Source: Aurantiochytrium sp. KH105
Lineage: Eukaryota; Sar; Bigyra; Thraustochytrida; Thraustochytriidae
Assembly: GCA_003116975.1 (NCBI GenBank)
Contig: BGKB01000024.1
Span: forward strand, 459,678 to 523,677
Length of the DNA: 64,000 nt
Direction: 5' to 3'
A program made the translations under genes and the position numbers. Shown piece after piece: positions 11,801 to 20,806 of this stretch (position 1 is the stretch's first letter; every line of letters begins with the position of its first letter). Under the pieces are notes generated by a model. The model ran no database searches. It was not told the DNA's origin and was given only the letters and a program-made list of their open reading frames with translations.

Positions 11801-12041
11801 ACGGAATGGGAAGCGTGTGAGCCTTGGTCGCTCGACCCTGCTTGGTGATGATATTCCAGATCCTGTTCGGTTGAGTGGGGCGACCTACTCGATGGAGGAG
11901 TTGCTCACGCATTGGGTGCGCACAGGCATGGACTTTAGCAACGTTCGGCACTCGGTGCAAGAGATGGCCAAAGGTTTGTCGCGATGTGACATTGTGTTTG
12001 AGGATGACGAAGATGTGGTCGTTCCAGAGGGCAAAAGATAA
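5832..12041 (+). CDS. LRR protein with C-terminal NEL-type E3 ubiquitin ligase domain
   Basis: A single-exon gene of 2069 residues. The start is the first ATG (5832) after an in-frame stop at 5805. Residues 1-80 are basic and Arg/Ser-rich, followed by two poly-Glu stretches and a helix resembling a ubiquitin-interacting motif (about 211-228). About residues 300-1310 are irregular leucine-rich repeats of the form LxLxxCPxLxxLP. An acidic linker and a short second LRR-like stretch (about 1537-1603) follow. The C-terminus (about 1690-1980) closely resembles the NEL domain of bacterial LRR effector ligases: a Trp-containing entry helix, helices leading to DACEDK with the catalytic-type Cys1853-x-Asp1855 pair, the following ALNQM segment, and a distal helical lobe ending LSRWPEW. 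In that family the Cys forms the ubiquitin thioester and the LRRs bind substrate. Activity here is inferred. Bacterial origin by transfer is possible, but codon use and acidic linkers look native. Confidence 0.85.
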   Translation: MVVRKLLCAANLLHRRGSQEEEGFEGSSAGNQRLQVAVREARTSRARSASSRRSSASRRSRASSSRRSSRLRNADSTQHVDALDQDDVDALDQNDMDDHNDAINNEDATQEEANLAATAVEEEEEEEDFLEGLVEDQDQHEEEEEEEEEEDNNVAEELANLLDRNAANVSGGTIGDLEAQIRALAEIQSAQAGEASRLEEQFDLLEGGIDPEEMDHLLALSLEYDMEQAMNQERLALDNEQESENLDLGLRMSNELQVYLENWASSVATGDLYTMERIFHEFGQQNARLVEAEDGTQSIAVEGNLSFQDLTIPALPPRVIISGNLSFRSCSLPDDDTAHWTCSRLALVNCHGDARTLMENIESAHKSASGVLGLQGLALDAMSSSEKPLSLELDNCQDLSHLETAGDEVVVMNKLKVKSCPALVTGPAKLKVLQTMELSNLPRLESIGRSNLHLGELTRIHRCPSLNTLCDDDLLIAGVLRIEDGKIERICEGALRYVPVIENDAASGGETSPSVTIECIETDTPLAARIDSPGMDVHFAGNKLPAKLCEGSIIVRSFSVSGPWSFHQRLMEQYGTEAEQSGTGRGSRRSHRGPSRDAGPLGIVVDELESEERFHDEDSGQSSRASQQAAAPTASPEPLGLRNWLDDVQATMSIHVKRLPVKDFRGKLSSPLLHLESLPMEDFPDWKCEAEKGSLQLVHCPLLEVVWPDDAPSVPISINVEDCAALERLSDQEVQLGSFRISRAQQMQRLARSIVFTGQESISIVDLPSLTRLSDDLAFFKDDITPQLFLRSVGIKSLSDIEGSGFTQLRVESCNELEDASLRGLWQSVEVVSCDKVARVEVGLTTRGGSGELTLKKLPLLQDIKLRTGCLRLNISDCPEFVGETITGDHDSDAGGDSGSYSGSSMRKPLDIGLLSGLRFLSLAGSSGLRTIPGPLPHTLRNLDLSNCPNLVHIPDDVFNAAPGRVILRLDRCASLQGIPPIHVASLSAEGCVGLREVGAGFRAGLVSRVREDGYIVRLSSALGDVNLRGCVALEKFEMKFVLGDLDLSGTAVRELQAMRVLGNLSCTHMGNLEIVHAGSLVGQQQPGIRRLPINAEVRFRYCPRLKSISMERVFGMLDISHCMSLEELAGPRMEVGVDLPLVTTWDSKPLLDSSYDMLKPGMLRLRNCPSLRKLPSHLICRGGLDVRYCMGLEDMSGVKLEVGFPALGSLSRSRQNDTTRAEAFASTTIIGCPMLEALPSRMVTYGDCIFAFLDGLKGLPSEALYYGHLIVSSCRGFTTVPSRMRVRDTFAIHSCETFEGVPAGWHHENPPALLTIAAARRLLRRRKSVQQAERRLDRTVPSQWRANSAQLEMCLLEHAAEQLRQRQRAWTANSKPVDYQWLRRNTFLGGARRSITRLRDRRLGSTSGARSAREGSFSSSDDLDVAASSSMVLLPREQEELARLEEETLREEANTSRSYHTEGDSDNAGQDEDGDGGNDDEVYMREFTSESNLFREDDESSQELAAQDLADEDYNSDDAEELREDDEVATTDPWSGNVSKWERTRLLHRTVISLCPGVKRIPEGVEAQSLALVNLTELVDVSEDLRVEVNLWVNSAPKLEQFPVTVIARLAQFGAEARLQMARFNEYCSSNPEAVVRRPSNWLARVRRRTGVPPERPITSRATMMLNATGIDAEELRSMREVSLQDAGDALEWVTWMADDLFQGDLGTSDALFDREEEEEEDLAEDDWDGGDADALNGNGNGSLGGEFEDFRTAVLFWKAAATGRPPRLMRMLFESEDDYEVLSCLDRVVDAAYRGSVLTFLDMLRRSREYRNPTTRRGLAERVVEVLHNVSQDEEARDELSARMADAIDACEDKPIWALNQMEVVGLIAHARGDREALRALGRRLVNLDIVHEAARKRIEQRGGFLDVDDVCVYLQYEIQFRLPLNLPVSSHFMVYGSTIPGEEVIRVSRAALNLSDEDFEAWLSRWPEWTRQDRFEYARSLQWEDLPRNGKRVSLGRSTLLGDDIPDPVRLSGATYSMEELLTHWVRTGMDFSNVRHSVQEMAKGLSRCDIVFEDDEDVVVPEGKR
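6190..6292 (+). repeat. Two GAA-rich microsatellites encoding poly-Glu
   Basis: Two runs of GAA/GAG codons (around 6190-6220 and 6255-6283) lie inside the LRR-NEL gene and encode acidic tracts of seven to ten Glu residues. Confidence 0.9.
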
Positions 12042-12832
12042 ACTAACTTCCGGGATCACCCGAGCAGCTTTGCATCTTTGTCTTTTGTGAATGAAGACAT
12101 TCGATGTGAAGCGAAGCTGTTGATAGCGTATATATGATGAAGAAAATCTTGTTTTGATGATGAGCAGAGCGCCCGCAAGAGCAGAACCTTGTTTGTAAAC
12201 GAAGGCAATCGCTTACGTAAAGAATATTTTCGAGGTGGAATTGCGTTCTTTTTTTCGGTTCCGCCGGGACTTTGCAGTATGCAGTGAAAATGTCTTTTTT
12301 GCCTCTCAAACTTCGCGTCTTTGTCAGAAAACGCAGATCTATTGCGCACGTTTCAATATTTCCGCAATAGGCCCATCTACCTGTGCAGTTTTCAAAGTGC
12401 ATTGTCTTCTGAAGCCAAAAGCTAAACGATGGAGGAAGTGAGTGATATTGGAAAGCAAGGACAGAAAAAGCGTAAGACGTCTGTAGTCGGGGTCAGAACC
12501 CCAAAAAGAGGATGTTTGCAACAGGGCGCAGTCAACCATTTCTCATCAATCAAAGCAAAGAACAAATGATGCATGAAGCGAGGCTTTGAAAAACAAGGGA
12601 GGTTTGCAACCAGAAGCAAGCGACACAGAGAAACGTAGAACGGAAAGAGACGTTTGGTTTGTATGCAAACAGAGGAAACAGGATTTGCTGGATTACTAGG
12701 AGAGGAATGACGCGGGCTGCACGCAGGAACACAAGCGCATGGGCATTATTGTGAAATTGAGGAAATACCGCTTGTACAGATCACATCGGTGATACTTATA
12801 CGCTTCGGGATTTATAAAAATCAGACTGATTT
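12042..12832. other. Convergent intergenic region
   Basis: About 790 bases lie between the stop of the LRR-NEL gene and the stop of the NDPK-like gene. It is noticeably AT-richer than the coding DNA, as expected for two 3' UTRs. No gene is supported. Confidence 0.6.
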
Positions 12833-13906
12833 TTAAAGTTTGGCAGCCTTGGAAGCCTGAACAGCGAGCTGGATGCCAGTGCTTGAGTCGATTTCCTCGA
12901 GAAGATCGAATGCGTGATCTGTTTCACCATCAATGTCAACAATTTCGTTGTTGAGCCAGGAGTCGAGGATGGACCGCTTGACGCCAGCCTCGAGAAGGGA
13001 TTTTCCAAAGGCGTCAGTCTCTACCTTGGCGCCCGTCCAGACCATGCGCTCCTTGAGACCCTCGAAGGGGCCAGCGCTGGCGTGGACGCCATTCTCGCTG
13101 ACATTTGGTGCCTTTCCAAGGTCCAGAGACTTGTACTCGGTGTACATGGCAGCGCGGAGCGAACCAGGCGCAGCCTTTGTTGGGTCGGTGGCTCCGATGA
13201 CTTTTGTCCGAAAATCCTTCCACGAGATCTGCTCCTCCGGGAAACGAACCACGTAATAGGTAACGCGAGCATCGGAAGAGGTGTACACGGCCCGCATGCT
13301 GGCGTAAAAAGGGTTCATGACGAAGCGGTCTTGGTCGGGAAAGTAGCCGACGTAGGTGCCGGGGGCGAGTTTGAGCTTGACGAGGTCAGCGCTTTGCCAC
13401 ATGCGGTCAATGTCGGCAAGAGAGATTTCGTCAAAGTCCTCCTCGAAGGTCTTGAGGTTGACGAGTTTGCCATCCTCGACGGCTTCCTCCCACGACTCGC
13501 CAAAGGTTGATGTAAATGCGTCCTTTTTGTCGTCGCTGATGGGAAGGTCCGCAGGTGCAAGGCGCAAGGCGACCTTGGCGATGTGAGCGTAGTGTTCGTC
13601 AATGATGCCGCGCTTGTCAATTTCGCTGCCGGTGAGGTCACCCTCTGAGAGGATCTCAATGTTCTTTTCGGCGAGAAAGTCCTCTACAAAGACTTTGGCC
13701 TTGGGGGTGTCGGCGTGCGGCTTGATGAAGATAAGCGCCTCGTTGAACTGCGTGGCGGTGTCGTCCTCTGCGACCTCTGTTTCGTGCGCGGCGGTCTTCA
13801 TTATGGGCTCGGGGCCACCCTCCTCGGCGACACCCTCTGGGTCTTGGTCGTCAACGTGCTTGGCCGTAAGCGCGCCGGCCTGGCCCTTGCTCACGACGCA
13901 GCCCAT
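12833..13906 (-). CDS. Acylated nucleoside diphosphate kinase-like protein
   Basis: The protein has 357 residues. The start was placed at the ATG giving MGCVVSKGQ, a strong N-myristoylation signal (Gly2, Ser6) with Cys3 available for palmitoylation; the frame stays open upstream but that part is low-complexity. From about residue 60 the sequence follows the NDP kinase fold: ALIFIKPHA as the first strand, a helix, then late motifs VIGATDP, PGSLR and NGVHASAG, the last carrying a His (275) where NDP kinases have their phosphorylated His. About 100 extra residues separate the first helix from the late motifs, making the domain much longer than the usual 150 residues. Predicted role: a membrane-anchored NDPK-like protein. 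Whether it transfers phosphate is unknown, because the segment after the His differs from the usual HGSD. Confidence 0.8.
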   Translation of the reverse strand: MGCVVSKGQAGALTAKHVDDQDPEGVAEEGGPEPIMKTAAHETEVAEDDTATQFNEALIFIKPHADTPKAKVFVEDFLAEKNIEILSEGDLTGSEIDKRGIIDEHYAHIAKVALRLAPADLPISDDKKDAFTSTFGESWEEAVEDGKLVNLKTFEEDFDEISLADIDRMWQSADLVKLKLAPGTYVGYFPDQDRFVMNPFYASMRAVYTSSDARVTYYVVRFPEEQISWKDFRTKVIGATDPTKAAPGSLRAAMYTEYKSLDLGKAPNVSENGVHASAGPFEGLKERMVWTGAKVETDAFGKSLLEAGVKRSILDSWLNNEIVDIDGETDHAFDLLEEIDSSTGIQLAVQASKAAKL

Positions 13907-14430
13907 TGGGGACGGAGATGAACGAACGGAGGTGACGCGGCTCGGTCCAGGAAGGAAGACGATATGGATGGGGCTGCGCGCGCGTGCGCGGGCCGCGAGT
14001 GAGGTTGCTCTGCTCGGTCGGCCTCTGTGCTGCGAGAGGCGTCGCGAGGGGGGGAGGGAAGGAGGAGGGCAGGTCAGGCCGGAGGGCGTACGAACGTGAG
14101 CACGTGCGTGCGAGGGCTCAAAGCTGGTTTGCTTGCCGAGCCGCAATTCCTGGATGCATGCACGCTGGGCGTAAGGTACGCCAGCAAGCGATAAAGGGTG
14201 CACACGCGCCTTTCGCAAGCCCGACCAACACGTGCCGAGCCGAACGCATCACTAGTTTGGAGAACTAGTATCACGAGTACAAACTGCAACTACTTTATCA
14301 CTAGTTTTATCTAGTTTTGCACTGTTCCACGTGAGAATATACACCTCCGACGCGTGGGGTAAACAAAGTCTCACCTAGACCCATTTTCCTGTAGATGACA
14401 GGTTCAATTGAAATGCTCGCGGCAGCTGTC

Positions 14431-14457
14431 GCTCGACTCGACTCGACTCGACTCGAC
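14431..14457. repeat. (ACTCG)n pentanucleotide repeat, copy 1
   Basis: About five tandem ACTCG units. The same pentamer recurs at 16627 and 17476. Confidence 0.95.
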
Positions 14458-14510
14458 AGCGACAGCGACTCGCGCGGCGGCAGGCCGCTTCCGTCACGCG
14501 GCCAAGGTCC

Positions 14511-14542
14511 GCCCTTGCGCGCGCGCGCGCGCGCGCAAGGGC
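14511..14542. repeat. 32-bp perfect palindrome with alternating GC core
   Basis: The left arm begins GCCCTTGCGC and the right arm ends GCGCAAGGGC, with uninterrupted alternating GC between. The whole 32 bp equals its own reverse complement. It could form a cruciform or Z-DNA. Confidence 0.95.
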
Positions 14543-15402
14543 GAGGGAGCTTCATGGCGCGCGCGCGCGCGTGCGCGAAGTCCGTGCAGCCGGCAGCGGG
14601 GAGCTCGCAGTCTCGCCGTGTCAGCGCGCAGTCGACTTGATAGGCGGCAAGAGCCGGAGAGCAGGGTCAGCGCAAGCTCGCGCCGCAAAAGCCGGAGCGC
14701 TCTCGCGGTGTACAGCCGTTGCGAGGGCGGTACAAGCTGTGAAGGAAGCTGCTTGCTTTCGTTTGATGCAGCTGCGCCGAAACACTGGCTTTTTTTGGTT
14801 CCAAATTGGAGCAGTCTAGCTTTCGGGACATTGCAAGCCGCGATGCTACAGGTTCTACCTGCGAGCGCCTGCCGCTGACTGCCGTGCACGGCTTCGCGGG
14901 GCGAGGCACAAGGCGCGCGCGCGCGCGGCGGCTCGAGCCCGTGTCTGCCCAGGGCGCGCGCGACTCGTGGCTCGCTCGCGCGCGCGGCCTCTGGGGCCGT
15001 CCGTTTGGATTTTTTTTTTGCGGCCGATCGCTCTTCCGACTGGCTGATCGATCGATCAATCGATTGCACGGTGGTTGGTCTTGGGGGGTCAGAACTCGAC
15101 ATCTTCCCCAGTAGTACTGTGCCACTGTTGCTGCGCTGACAGCGGCTTTTCGTTTCGGCTGGTTCCCGCACTCGCCTTGGAGGTTGCTTCTCCTGTGCTA
15201 GCTAAGCGGGCTCAGCGCACTAGGCACGAGTGGCCACTGTGGCGCTGCTGGCGGCAACTTCGCATCAAAACTGAAAGCAGAGAAAAGAACCAGCAACTAC
15301 CAAAATTAACTGCCTGGCTGGCTGAAAATATATTTTTCTTTCAAGCACCCACCTCCAGTGAAATAAAAAGGGAAAAGAAAAAAGAAAAAGAGGAAAAGAA
15401 AC

Positions 15403-15437
15403 CAAATCAAATCAAATCAAATCAAATCAAATCAAAC
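15403..15437. repeat. (AAATC)n pentanucleotide repeat
   Basis: Six near-perfect AAATC units follow an A-rich purine stretch. Related AATC-rich DNA occurs again at 18717-18800. Confidence 0.95.
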
Positions 15438-15519
15438 GAAATCGAAGTGCTGAGAACGATCGCTTCGCTCGGACGCCCGTATGCCGGCCGGGCGATAACA
15501 GGAAGCTCGTGCGGTATAT

Positions 15520-15556
15520 CGCGCGCGCGCGCGCTTGCGCGCGCTTGCGCGCGCTG
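15520..15556. repeat. Alternating GC tract with TTGC interruptions
   Basis: A GCGC tract interrupted twice by CTTGC, next to short poly-T and AATC tracts. It is a second candidate Z-DNA element. Confidence 0.9.
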
Positions 15557-16278
15557 CAATGCCAGTACCAAAGGGTGGGCCGAATCGTGATTTTTCCAGC
15601 GCGCACGGAAGTCTTCCACCCCTTCCGATCCATTCCGCCAATGCATTCCACGGGTCTAGCTAGGAGGCGTATTGTAACAGACAGTATAGAAAAAACTTTT
15701 CACCTCCATTTTTCCCTCTACAATAAAAGTTTTTTTACTTTCAGAAAAAGATTTTTTTTATATAATATTTTGTCTTGCCCGCCTTTCGCGTGCGCCGCGC
15801 GCGCCGTGGCGCCATTTCCAACAAGATACAAGGAAAGGCAATCGATTTCTTCCCGGCTCCACCTAGCTTGGCTTGATTCCTTCCCGAGCGCTCGCTCGCC
15901 GGCCGCCTCGCGCGCCAGCGCCTCTGCCGGGGGTCGCACGACGGACGGCTCCGGCTCTTGCGGCCGGCCAGTTCTAGTTCCAGAGAGATCCCCCTTTCGT
16001 TCAAGTCGCACTGAAGGCCCCAGCTTCCCGCAGCGGTAGCTTTAGCGCGCAAGCGGTAGTTTCGTCTGCGGGGTCAGATGAGGGTCCAGAGGGTTTCAAG
16101 CTGCGGGTGATCGACCGCAATTCTGAAACCAGACCCGACCTGACCCGGCAGACATGTGTGGCGCTGTGGGAAAGGATTAAAAGCTCCGTATTTTTGCTAT
16201 CTTTCGTTTTACACACTCGTGCCGAGGCAGCGCTACGCCAACTTGAACCAAGGCAGCGGACGGAAGCCTCGACAGCCA

Positions 16279-16346
16279 GGTGGATGGACGGATGCATGGA
16301 CGAATAGATGGATAGACGGATGGATGGATCGACGAATCGATCGGTG
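16279..16346. repeat. Degenerate (GGAT)n repeat
   Basis: Imperfect tetranucleotide repeat of GGAT and GACG units. A purer copy lies at 20767-20804. Confidence 0.85.
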
Positions 16347-16626
16347 GACGCAGGTCGCTGTCGCCAAGGCGCGACGCATGGCAGGGCATGGCCCCGAACG
16401 TGCGACGCGTAAGCGCCTGGCGCGCTGGATTTACGCGTTCGTTGTGTTTGCGGCCCGTTTGTACGAGGTGGCATGGCTGCTCGTTGCGCGTACCGGATAG
16501 ATGGGAGGATACGCGGGAGGGAGGGTGTGCGCAAGGTTTTGTTCTTGCTGTCGCTTGGTTGCTGTCGCTTTCTTCGCCTGGCCAGCCAGCCTCCAAAGCG
16601 GGCCAGGAGGCGAAAGGAGCGATACG

Positions 16627-16682
16627 CGACTCGCTCGACTCGACTCGACTCGACTCGACTCGACTCGACGCGACTCGACTCG
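16627..16682. repeat. (ACTCG)n pentanucleotide repeat, copy 2
   Basis: Longest of three ACTCG tracts: about ten units with one ACGCG variant. Confidence 0.95.
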
Positions 16683-16711
16683 GGCCAATCACCCTCCGAC
16701 CCAACCACACA

Positions 16712-16737
16712 GGCAGCCAGCCAGCCAGCCAGCCAGA
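16712..16737. repeat. (CCAG)n repeat
   Basis: Five to six CCAG units. The complementary-sense TGGC repeat occurs at 20672-20702. Confidence 0.9.
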
Positions 16738-17149
16738 ACCTTGGCATGGCCTGTGTACGTACGTATACGCGTATTGCGCTCCCTGCCTTCTTTATCAAGT
16801 TGCCCCCGGCATTTTGCTCCCCCGCGTTCTTTGCTTGCTGCGGCCGGCCCACGCGATCGAGTCCCGTCGTGCGGCTTCGCGCGGGCCTCGCCCGATCTTG
16901 GCCTCTTTCTTGTCTTTTCCGGGGCGTAGAAAGCAGGCAGGGAGGGAGGGTTGCAAGGAAGGGCGACTTTTACTGACGGTTGGAAGCGAGTTCTCATTCA
17001 TCCGTGTCGTGAACGCGTGTCAGTCAGCCAGGAGGGCACGATGACTGACTGGCGCGTTGCAGCTTTGCTCGGCGCGCTGGCGGTGGCTGGCTGGTTGTCC
17101 GGCTGGCAGTGGATCGTTGGTTTTTGCTTGGTTGGTTGATCGATTAGAC

Positions 17150-17192
17150 TTGTTTTATTGTTTGTTTGTTGGTTGGTTGGTTTGTTGGTTGA
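17150..17192. repeat. TTTG/TTGG repeat
   Basis: T/G-only tract of TTTG changing to TTGG units. Confidence 0.85.
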
Positions 17193-17255
17193 CTCATCCA
17201 ACGTGCCAGCTGCGCCATGTCATGTCACGACTGAGGAGGGTTAAAAAGGCCACAA

Positions 17256-17305
17256 GCTGCTGCTGCACTGCTGCTGCTGCTGTTGCTGCTACTGCTGCTT
17301 CTGCC
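17256..17305. repeat. (CTG)n trinucleotide repeat
   Basis: Interrupted CTG/CTT repeat. It is not part of a supportable coding frame. Confidence 0.85.
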
Positions 17306-17475
17306 TGTTTCGTACCACGAAGCGCTGCATGTGATTTCAACGAGCATTGGCATCATCACGCCCACCTGCACCGGTGATCACGTGGGGGCGACAAGGCGTT
17401 GGAACCGCGTGATGGTAGGCTGTGCGTGGAGTTTCCAGCAGCGGGAACGGACGCACGGAGCCTCGGATGCACCCG

Positions 17476-17497
17476 CGTCGACTCGACTCGACTCGAG
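17476..17497. repeat. (ACTCG)n pentanucleotide repeat, copy 3
   Basis: Four ACTCG/GTCGA units, the third tract of this pentamer within 3.1 kb. Confidence 0.9.
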
Positions 17498-18665
17498 CCT
17501 TGAAAAAAAATCGAGCCTTTGCCAATTTATTTTGTCTCTGTACATCGTGGCTTCTCGGGCCCAACTTCGACGACACTTAAGCGAGCTTGGCAAGGACGAG
17601 CTAGCAAGAGCAAGCACACGACGGCCCACCGATCTCAGTTGTCTGCGCGTCGCTGCCGCAGACGCGCGCATAATTTTCACACCTTTTCCATGAATTCTAC
17701 AAGGATCTTCACTCGTCAAAAATTTCAGTGCTGCGGCACATTCTTTCGTTGCCCAGGCGCACGTGAAGCGAGGTCAGAGCAGCAGCCAGCCGCGCAGAGC
17801 GTCCACCCGCACCCGCGCGGTCGCCCACCGTGCCGGCGACTGCATTGATTGAGCCCGGCGCGCCAGCAGGGGGCAGTAGCTGCAGGGCAGGCAGCCGGAC
17901 CAAGCGCTCCAACGAGATTTTCGCACACCTGCCTCCACCAGTGGGGGTTTCTGGTTCAGAGCGCGGCGGGCGGTCCTTCAATCATTTCCTTCAAATCGTT
18001 CGTCCAACCGTTCATCGCCTCGGATTTCCATTCGCCACGGCAGTAAAAGTGTTGTTTGCAGCACAGCTGCTTGCTCGGGCCGCCAGCCGGGTGCGGGCGC
18101 AGCGCGGTCAGCCTCGCTAGATTGATCGATCGGATCGATTCCTTTCGAGCAAGCTTTAGCTTTTTTCGATCGCTGGTGCTGGTCGCCAGCTGCGGTTCAT
18201 TGCGGCAGCCAACGACGCAAGCCGCCGCGGCGTCGTGTCGTGACGGTGACGTTTTCCTCTTCCTCGAAGCGCGGCGACGACGAACTCACTCGTGCGGAAC
18301 CGGCGTCGAACGAGCGTGCCCTAACGCTCGACGGTGAGGCGGTCGTGCAACCAACAGCAAGCAGGCAAGCAGGCAAGCAAGCAGTTGGATCGCAGTCGGT
18401 CGGCATGGGAGGCGCAGCGAACAATCTCGGATTCCGAGTAGCCCGTGGCGCTTTTCTCGAGACGATTTTCGCCTTTTCTCGAGACGAATTTTGCAAACGC
18501 CAGCAGCCAGCAGGCCGTCTGCACTGCGCGCACCCACTCGCTCTACGCTGCCGCCGCGACCAGGCCCCCGAGGCGCTTATGGGGCTCGCCCATCTCGGCC
18601 CTTCCCCCGCGTGGCGGGGGTGCAGGCAGTTAGCTGCAGGCAGCACAGCTAGCGGGCCAGCCAGG

Positions 18666-18690
18666 TGAAAGAAAGAAAGAAAGAAAGATC
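18666..18690. repeat. (GAAA)n repeat
   Basis: Five to six GAAA units. Confidence 0.9.
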
Positions 18691-18716
18691 GAAAGGCGCG
18701 GGTCAATCAGTCATGT

Positions 18717-18806
18717 CAAACAAATTCACAAAAATCGACTCACAAAAATCAATTCAAATCAGTTCAAACCAATTCAAACCAATCAAAAAATCAGAACAAA
18801 TCAAAT
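18717..18806. repeat. Degenerate AATC/AATTC-rich repeat
   Basis: A roughly 90-bp AT-rich island of imperfect AAATC, AATTC and ACAAA units, similar in composition to 15403-15437. Confidence 0.75.
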
Positions 18807-19238
18807 TTTTGGAGCCATCCTCGATGCACGAAACATGCACAGAAACACACACAGCGGGGCAGGGTCTCCTCGAGCTTTCTCAAGCGAAGCGAGCCTTCTT
18901 GAGAACGCTCGCGCCCGCCAGCTTCGCAGCTAGCTCGCTGCAGCTGGCGAGGCCGCGCGGCTTTGCTTGCAACGCCCTCGCCTGCCTCCAGCAGCAGCTG
19001 CAGCTGCCTGCCTCTCTGCCTGGCACAGTCCGCAGCCGCTGCACTCGAACGCGCAGAACGAATGGGCTGAGGAATGCGTGGCGGCCGTGCCGTGCTGTGC
19101 TGTGATGCGCTGCGCTGCGCACGTTCGCGACGACGCCGACGCATGCGGCTTCGCGGTGCGGGTGCGGGTGCCGGAGCGGAACGGGGCCGCGCAGGACAGG
19201 GAGGGCGTCATGACGCAGGCATTGGGAATGGAGCAGGG

Positions 19239-19260
19239 CCAAGGCAAGGCAAGGCAAGGC
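19239..19260. repeat. (AAGGC)n repeat
   Basis: Four AAGGC units. Confidence 0.9.
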
Positions 19261-19913
19261 GATAGAGCAAGGGAAAAAGCAGCAGCTGCAGCTACAGCGC
19301 CCGGCCCCAAGAAAGCGTGCAAACAACTTGTGGCGACACGCCGAACGAGCAAATCAGGAAAGGAATAAGGCAGGAAAGAAGAACGGCAGCGGCGTCGTGA
19401 TCTCGTCCCCCGCGCCTCTGCAGGCGTCCCAGGAGGGGCGGGAGGCGGAGGAGGGGTCCCGGGGAGGCGGCGCGAGTTACTTTACCTCATCCCTCGCGAT
19501 CGAGTCCCGCGGGCCGAAGAATGGCGGTGCCGGTGCCGGTGCCAGGTAGGGCGAAGTAACAGGAGTCAGCGGGGCAGGGGGGAGAGGGGGAGAGAAAGAA
19601 ACAGAGAAGGAAACGGAGGGTGAGTGAAAGAAACGGGGCAGGCAGAGTGGCCCCGTCCGAAACGCGGAGCGCCGGAAACAGGTGTGGGGCCGCCCCGTGC
19701 AAGCGAGTGCGCTCGCGGCCTGGCTCGGCGCGGCCCGCGTCTGCGTCGACTGCTCCTTTCTTTCCTTGCTTTCTTGCTTCACTGTCAAGAAAGTTTCTGC
19801 CTTCCAAAGTTGTTCATTTTGTTCATTTCGTTCATTCCCTGACCATTTCATTGCTGCGCTGCTGGGCTTCTGCGTTGCATTTGTCTGTCTGTCGGCGAGC
19901 TAGCGACCTTACT

Positions 19914-19970
19914 TTGCTCTGCTCTGCTCTGCTTCGCTCGGCTCGGCGCGGCTCGGCGCGGCTCCGCTTT
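19914..19970. repeat. CTCTG changing to CGGCT pentanucleotide repeat
   Basis: Pentanucleotide tract that drifts from GCTCT units to GGCTC/GGCGC units. Confidence 0.8.
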
Positions 19971-20457
19971 GTTTTCTCTCCACCCCAACATGGCCGCGGT
20001 GCTAGACAGGCACAGCGGTGCGGATTGATCGCTGTCACTGACCATGATGATTGGGTAAAGGCCTATAGTAGGCTTCCTCGTCTGTGAGTATAATGAATAC
20101 TCGCTATTCACTTGTCGGACCAATGGCGCCGGAGTTTTGGCCTGCCCTGGCACGCCGCCGCTGCGGAGGTTGCTGATTTTTATCTCACCCATCTGCCCTG
20201 CTCAGGCCCCTTGCGCTCAGGCTGCGGCGGCGCGGCTGCGGGGCGCTGCATGAGCTGCCTAAGAGCTGTCGCAGATCTCCGCAGCGGCTGCGGGGCTTCC
20301 CGGCCTCGCCCGGCCCGCCTCCCTCCCTTCCTCCCCGCTCGGCATTTGTCTCCCGGAGATTTGGGCTCCCTCACGCGCCTAGTTATCAACCAGCCAACGA
20401 ACCTGAAGCAGACGCGAAGACGCGGTCTGGCCGCCCGCCGCCCGCCCGGGCCAGCGA

Positions 20458-20552
20458 GCAAGCAAGCACGCACGCACGCACGCTCGCACGCACGCACGCA
20501 ACCAGCCAGGCAGACAGGCAGGCAGGCAAGTAGGCAGGCAGGCAAGTAGGCA
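20458..20552. repeat. GCAC and GGCA tetranucleotide tracts
   Basis: CGCA units switch to CAGG and GGCA units over about 95 bases. Confidence 0.85.
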
Positions 20553-20671
20553 GGCAGGCCAACGCCCGCCCCAACGCCCGCCCGCCCGCCCGCCCTGCCT
20601 ACCGCGGCGAGGCGGGGCGAGGCGGCGAGCGAGACGAATGTGCTGGGCTGAGCTGGCCTCGTGGCCGGCCA

Positions 20672-20702
20672 GCTGGCTGGCTGGCTGGCTGGCTGGCTGG
20701 CG
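20672..20702. repeat. (TGGC)n repeat
   Basis: Seven TGGC units. Confidence 0.95.
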
Positions 20703-20766
20703 CCTGGCGGCCTGACCCTGCCTGCGGTGCCAGGGCCTGGCTAGGGGATTGACGGGTGCGATGCAT

Positions 20767-20806
20767 GATGGATGGATGGATGGATGGAGAGATGGATGGA
20801 TGGATC
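20767..20806. repeat. (GGAT)n repeat
   Basis: GGAT units with one GAGA interruption. Confidence 0.9.
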
